13,659 bases of DNA from CAZBEA01 sp964519355 (GTDB taxonomy: Bacteria; Patescibacteriota; Microgenomatia; Levybacterales; GWA1-39-11): the NCBI GenBank assembly GCA_964519355.1, contig CAZFJW010000035.1:1-13659 (forward strand), written 5' to 3'. A model generated the notes under the pieces. It saw nothing but the letters and a program-made list of their open reading frames with translations, ran no database searches and had not been told where the DNA came from. A program made the translations under genes and the position numbers. Positions 12,634 through 13,659 of this stretch are shown here, piece by piece; positions within the stretch are counted from its first letter, which is position 1, and each line of letters begins with the position of its first letter.

Positions 12634-13659
12634 ATGATAAGAGTCGCAATTAATGGATATGGAAGAATTGGTAGGGTAGCTCATAGAGTAATTCTCCAAA
12701 AGTTCGGACATGAAATTGAGGTGGTCGGAATCAATGCTGGTTCAAGTTCAGATTTAGAAGGATGGATGTATCTTCTCAAGTACGATTCTGTTTACCGCGA
12801 ACTTTCAAATCGTTTCGAGGTGAAATCACCTGAGGAGATGCCTCATGGTCTTGAAACCAAGGCTGGCTTTTTGGGAACACTTATTATTGATGAGCAAAGA
12901 ATCCCAATATTTTCAGAGAAAGATTCTACTCTTTATCCATGGCGAGAGCTCAATGTTGATGTGGTTATCGAATCAACTGGTGTATTTACGACCGAAGAAA
13001 AAATGCAGCTTCATCTTGATGCTGGTGCCAGAGCTGCAATTTTGTCAGCGCCTTTCAAAGGGGAATCAGGACCTACAAAAGTAATTGGAGTAAACATTAC
13101 TGAAGAGAATAAGGGAGAATTCACTCCAATAGTATCTAATGCCTCGTGCACAACCAATTGTATAACTCCTGTGGCTCAAGTGATTCAAGCTGTTTTTGGA
13201 GTAGAAAAAGCTATGATGTCAACAATTCATGGCTATACATCAGATCAAAGACTACAAGACGGTGGTCATGACGACTACAGACGAGCCAGGGCTGCAGCTC
13301 TTAATATCATCCCAACTTCCACAGGTGCTGCAAAAGCAGCACATTTGGTGGTTCCAGAATTAAAAGGTATTTTTGAGGGAGTAGCATTTCGTGTCCCAGT
13401 TCCTGTTGGATCTCTCTCTGACTTCACATTTGTTCTAAAACGCGATGTTACCATTGATGAAGTAAATAATGCGCTAGAAGAAGCAAGCAAAAATTCAAGA
13501 TATCATGGCATTCTTGCAGTTACTCGTGATCCAGTCGTATCAAGTGATATAATCGGTAAATCGTTTTCTTCCTTAGTAGATCTGTCTCTTACTCAAGTCG
13601 TTGGTGGGAATCTAGTAAAAGTAGTTGCATGGTATGACAATGAATTTGGATATGCATCA
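12634..13659 (+). CDS. gap: glyceraldehyde-3-phosphate dehydrogenase, last residues missing at window edge
   Basis: Glycolytic enzyme converting glyceraldehyde 3-phosphate, phosphate and NAD(P)+ to 1,3-bisphosphoglycerate. All 342 codons in the window are open; WYDNEFGYAS at the right edge shows that only a short C-terminal helix is missing. Landmarks: Rossmann loop NGYGRIGR at 7-14, catalytic C172 in SNASCTTNC, general-base H199 in TIHGYTSDQR, RRARAAALNIIPTSTGAAKA at 216-235, and R253 in FRVPVPVGSLSD. The usual IND segment that contacts the adenosine ribose is INAG (33-36), with Ala35 replacing Asp, which may relax or shift specificity toward NADP. About 16 extra residues occur around 63-79 (VKSPEEMPHGLETKAGF) after KYDSVY. 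The start at 12634 gives the canonical MIRVAINGYG; an ATG four codons upstream is possible but lies in the proposed -10. Divergent from the FemABX gene. Confidence 0.97.
   Translation, partial: MIRVAINGYGRIGRVAHRVILQKFGHEIEVVGINAGSSSDLEGWMYLLKYDSVYRELSNRFEVKSPEEMPHGLETKAGFLGTLIIDEQRIPIFSEKDSTLYPWRELNVDVVIESTGVFTTEEKMQLHLDAGARAAILSAPFKGESGPTKVIGVNITEENKGEFTPIVSNASCTTNCITPVAQVIQAVFGVEKAMMSTIHGYTSDQRLQDGGHDDYRRARAAALNIIPTSTGAAKAAHLVVPELKGIFEGVAFRVPVPVGSLSDFTFVLKRDVTIDEVNNALEEASKNSRYHGILAVTRDPVVSSDIIGKSFSSLVDLSLTQVVGGNLVKVVAWYDNEFGYAS

Noticed and set aside
1..13659. Defence system, prophage, transposon or CRISPR array
   Set aside because: No integrase, transposase, nuclease cluster, terminal inverted repeats or spaced direct repeats are present; the only perfect tandem repeat noted (11187-11210) is two adjacent 12-bp units inside rnpA.

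Overview
The window reads as chromosomal DNA of a member of the Candidate Phyla Radiation (Patescibacteria), possibly from the Microgenomates side. This is inferred from gene content and protein style, because there is no rRNA to place it. The pointers are a large membrane-anchored DUF4012 protein, a CvpA-CAP fusion, a Wzy/WaaL-like ligase with a C-terminal FDHYF motif, short divergent L34 and RnpA proteins, AT-rich DNA, dense packing with several overlapping genes, and almost no Shine-Dalgarno sequences. TGA is used as a stop (jag and the ligase gene), so the code is the standard bacterial one and not the Gracilibacteria/Absconditabacteria code. I see no mobile element, CRISPR array, tRNA, rRNA or replication origin. 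No stretch over 300 bases lacks a gene.

Layout, left to right. Bases 1-2048 hold the first 682 codons of valS on the minus strand, running off the left edge. Diverging from it on the plus strand are an RNase HI gene (2145-2567) and a large DUF4012 membrane protein (2591-5272). A CvpA-like membrane protein with a C-terminal CAP domain (5285-6286, minus) converges on the DUF4012 gene and diverges from a class A penicillin-binding protein (6334-8550, plus). The PBP gene overlaps tail-to-tail, by 21 bp, with an O-antigen ligase/polymerase-like gene (8530-9780, minus). That gene is the last member of a five-gene minus-strand operon, rpmH - rnpA - yidC - jag - ligase (11468 down to 8530), with junctions of -1, +6, +1 and -4 bp. 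Upstream lie a FemABX-type aminoacyltransferase (11579-12547, minus) and, divergent from it, gap (GAPDH, 12634 to the right edge).

How the genes fit together. Apart from valS, RNase H, gap and the L34/RnpA pair, everything concerns the cell envelope: PBP1-type peptidoglycan synthase, FemX-type stem-peptide branching enzyme, YidC insertase with its usual partner Jag/KhpB, a polysaccharide ligase or polymerase, and two surface or membrane proteins of unknown role (DUF4012, CvpA-CAP). The rpmH-rnpA-yidC-jag core is a classic conserved order. dnaA, yidD and mnmE are absent from their usual places, and a glycan ligase is joined to jag by a GTGA stop/start overlap.

The most striking regulatory pattern is that the genes heading transcription units (valS, rnh, DUF4012, cvpA, rpmH, femX, gap) each have a -10-like hexamer ending only 6-7 bases before the start codon. 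Several also have a -35-like element or an extended -10. The operon-internal genes do not show the same pattern clearly. This predicts widespread leaderless mRNAs. No defence system or clearly new multi-gene system is visible. The best candidates for unexplored biology are the DUF4012 protein, with what looks like a decayed nucleotide-sugar-epimerase domain on its cytoplasmic side, and the CvpA-CAP fusion.
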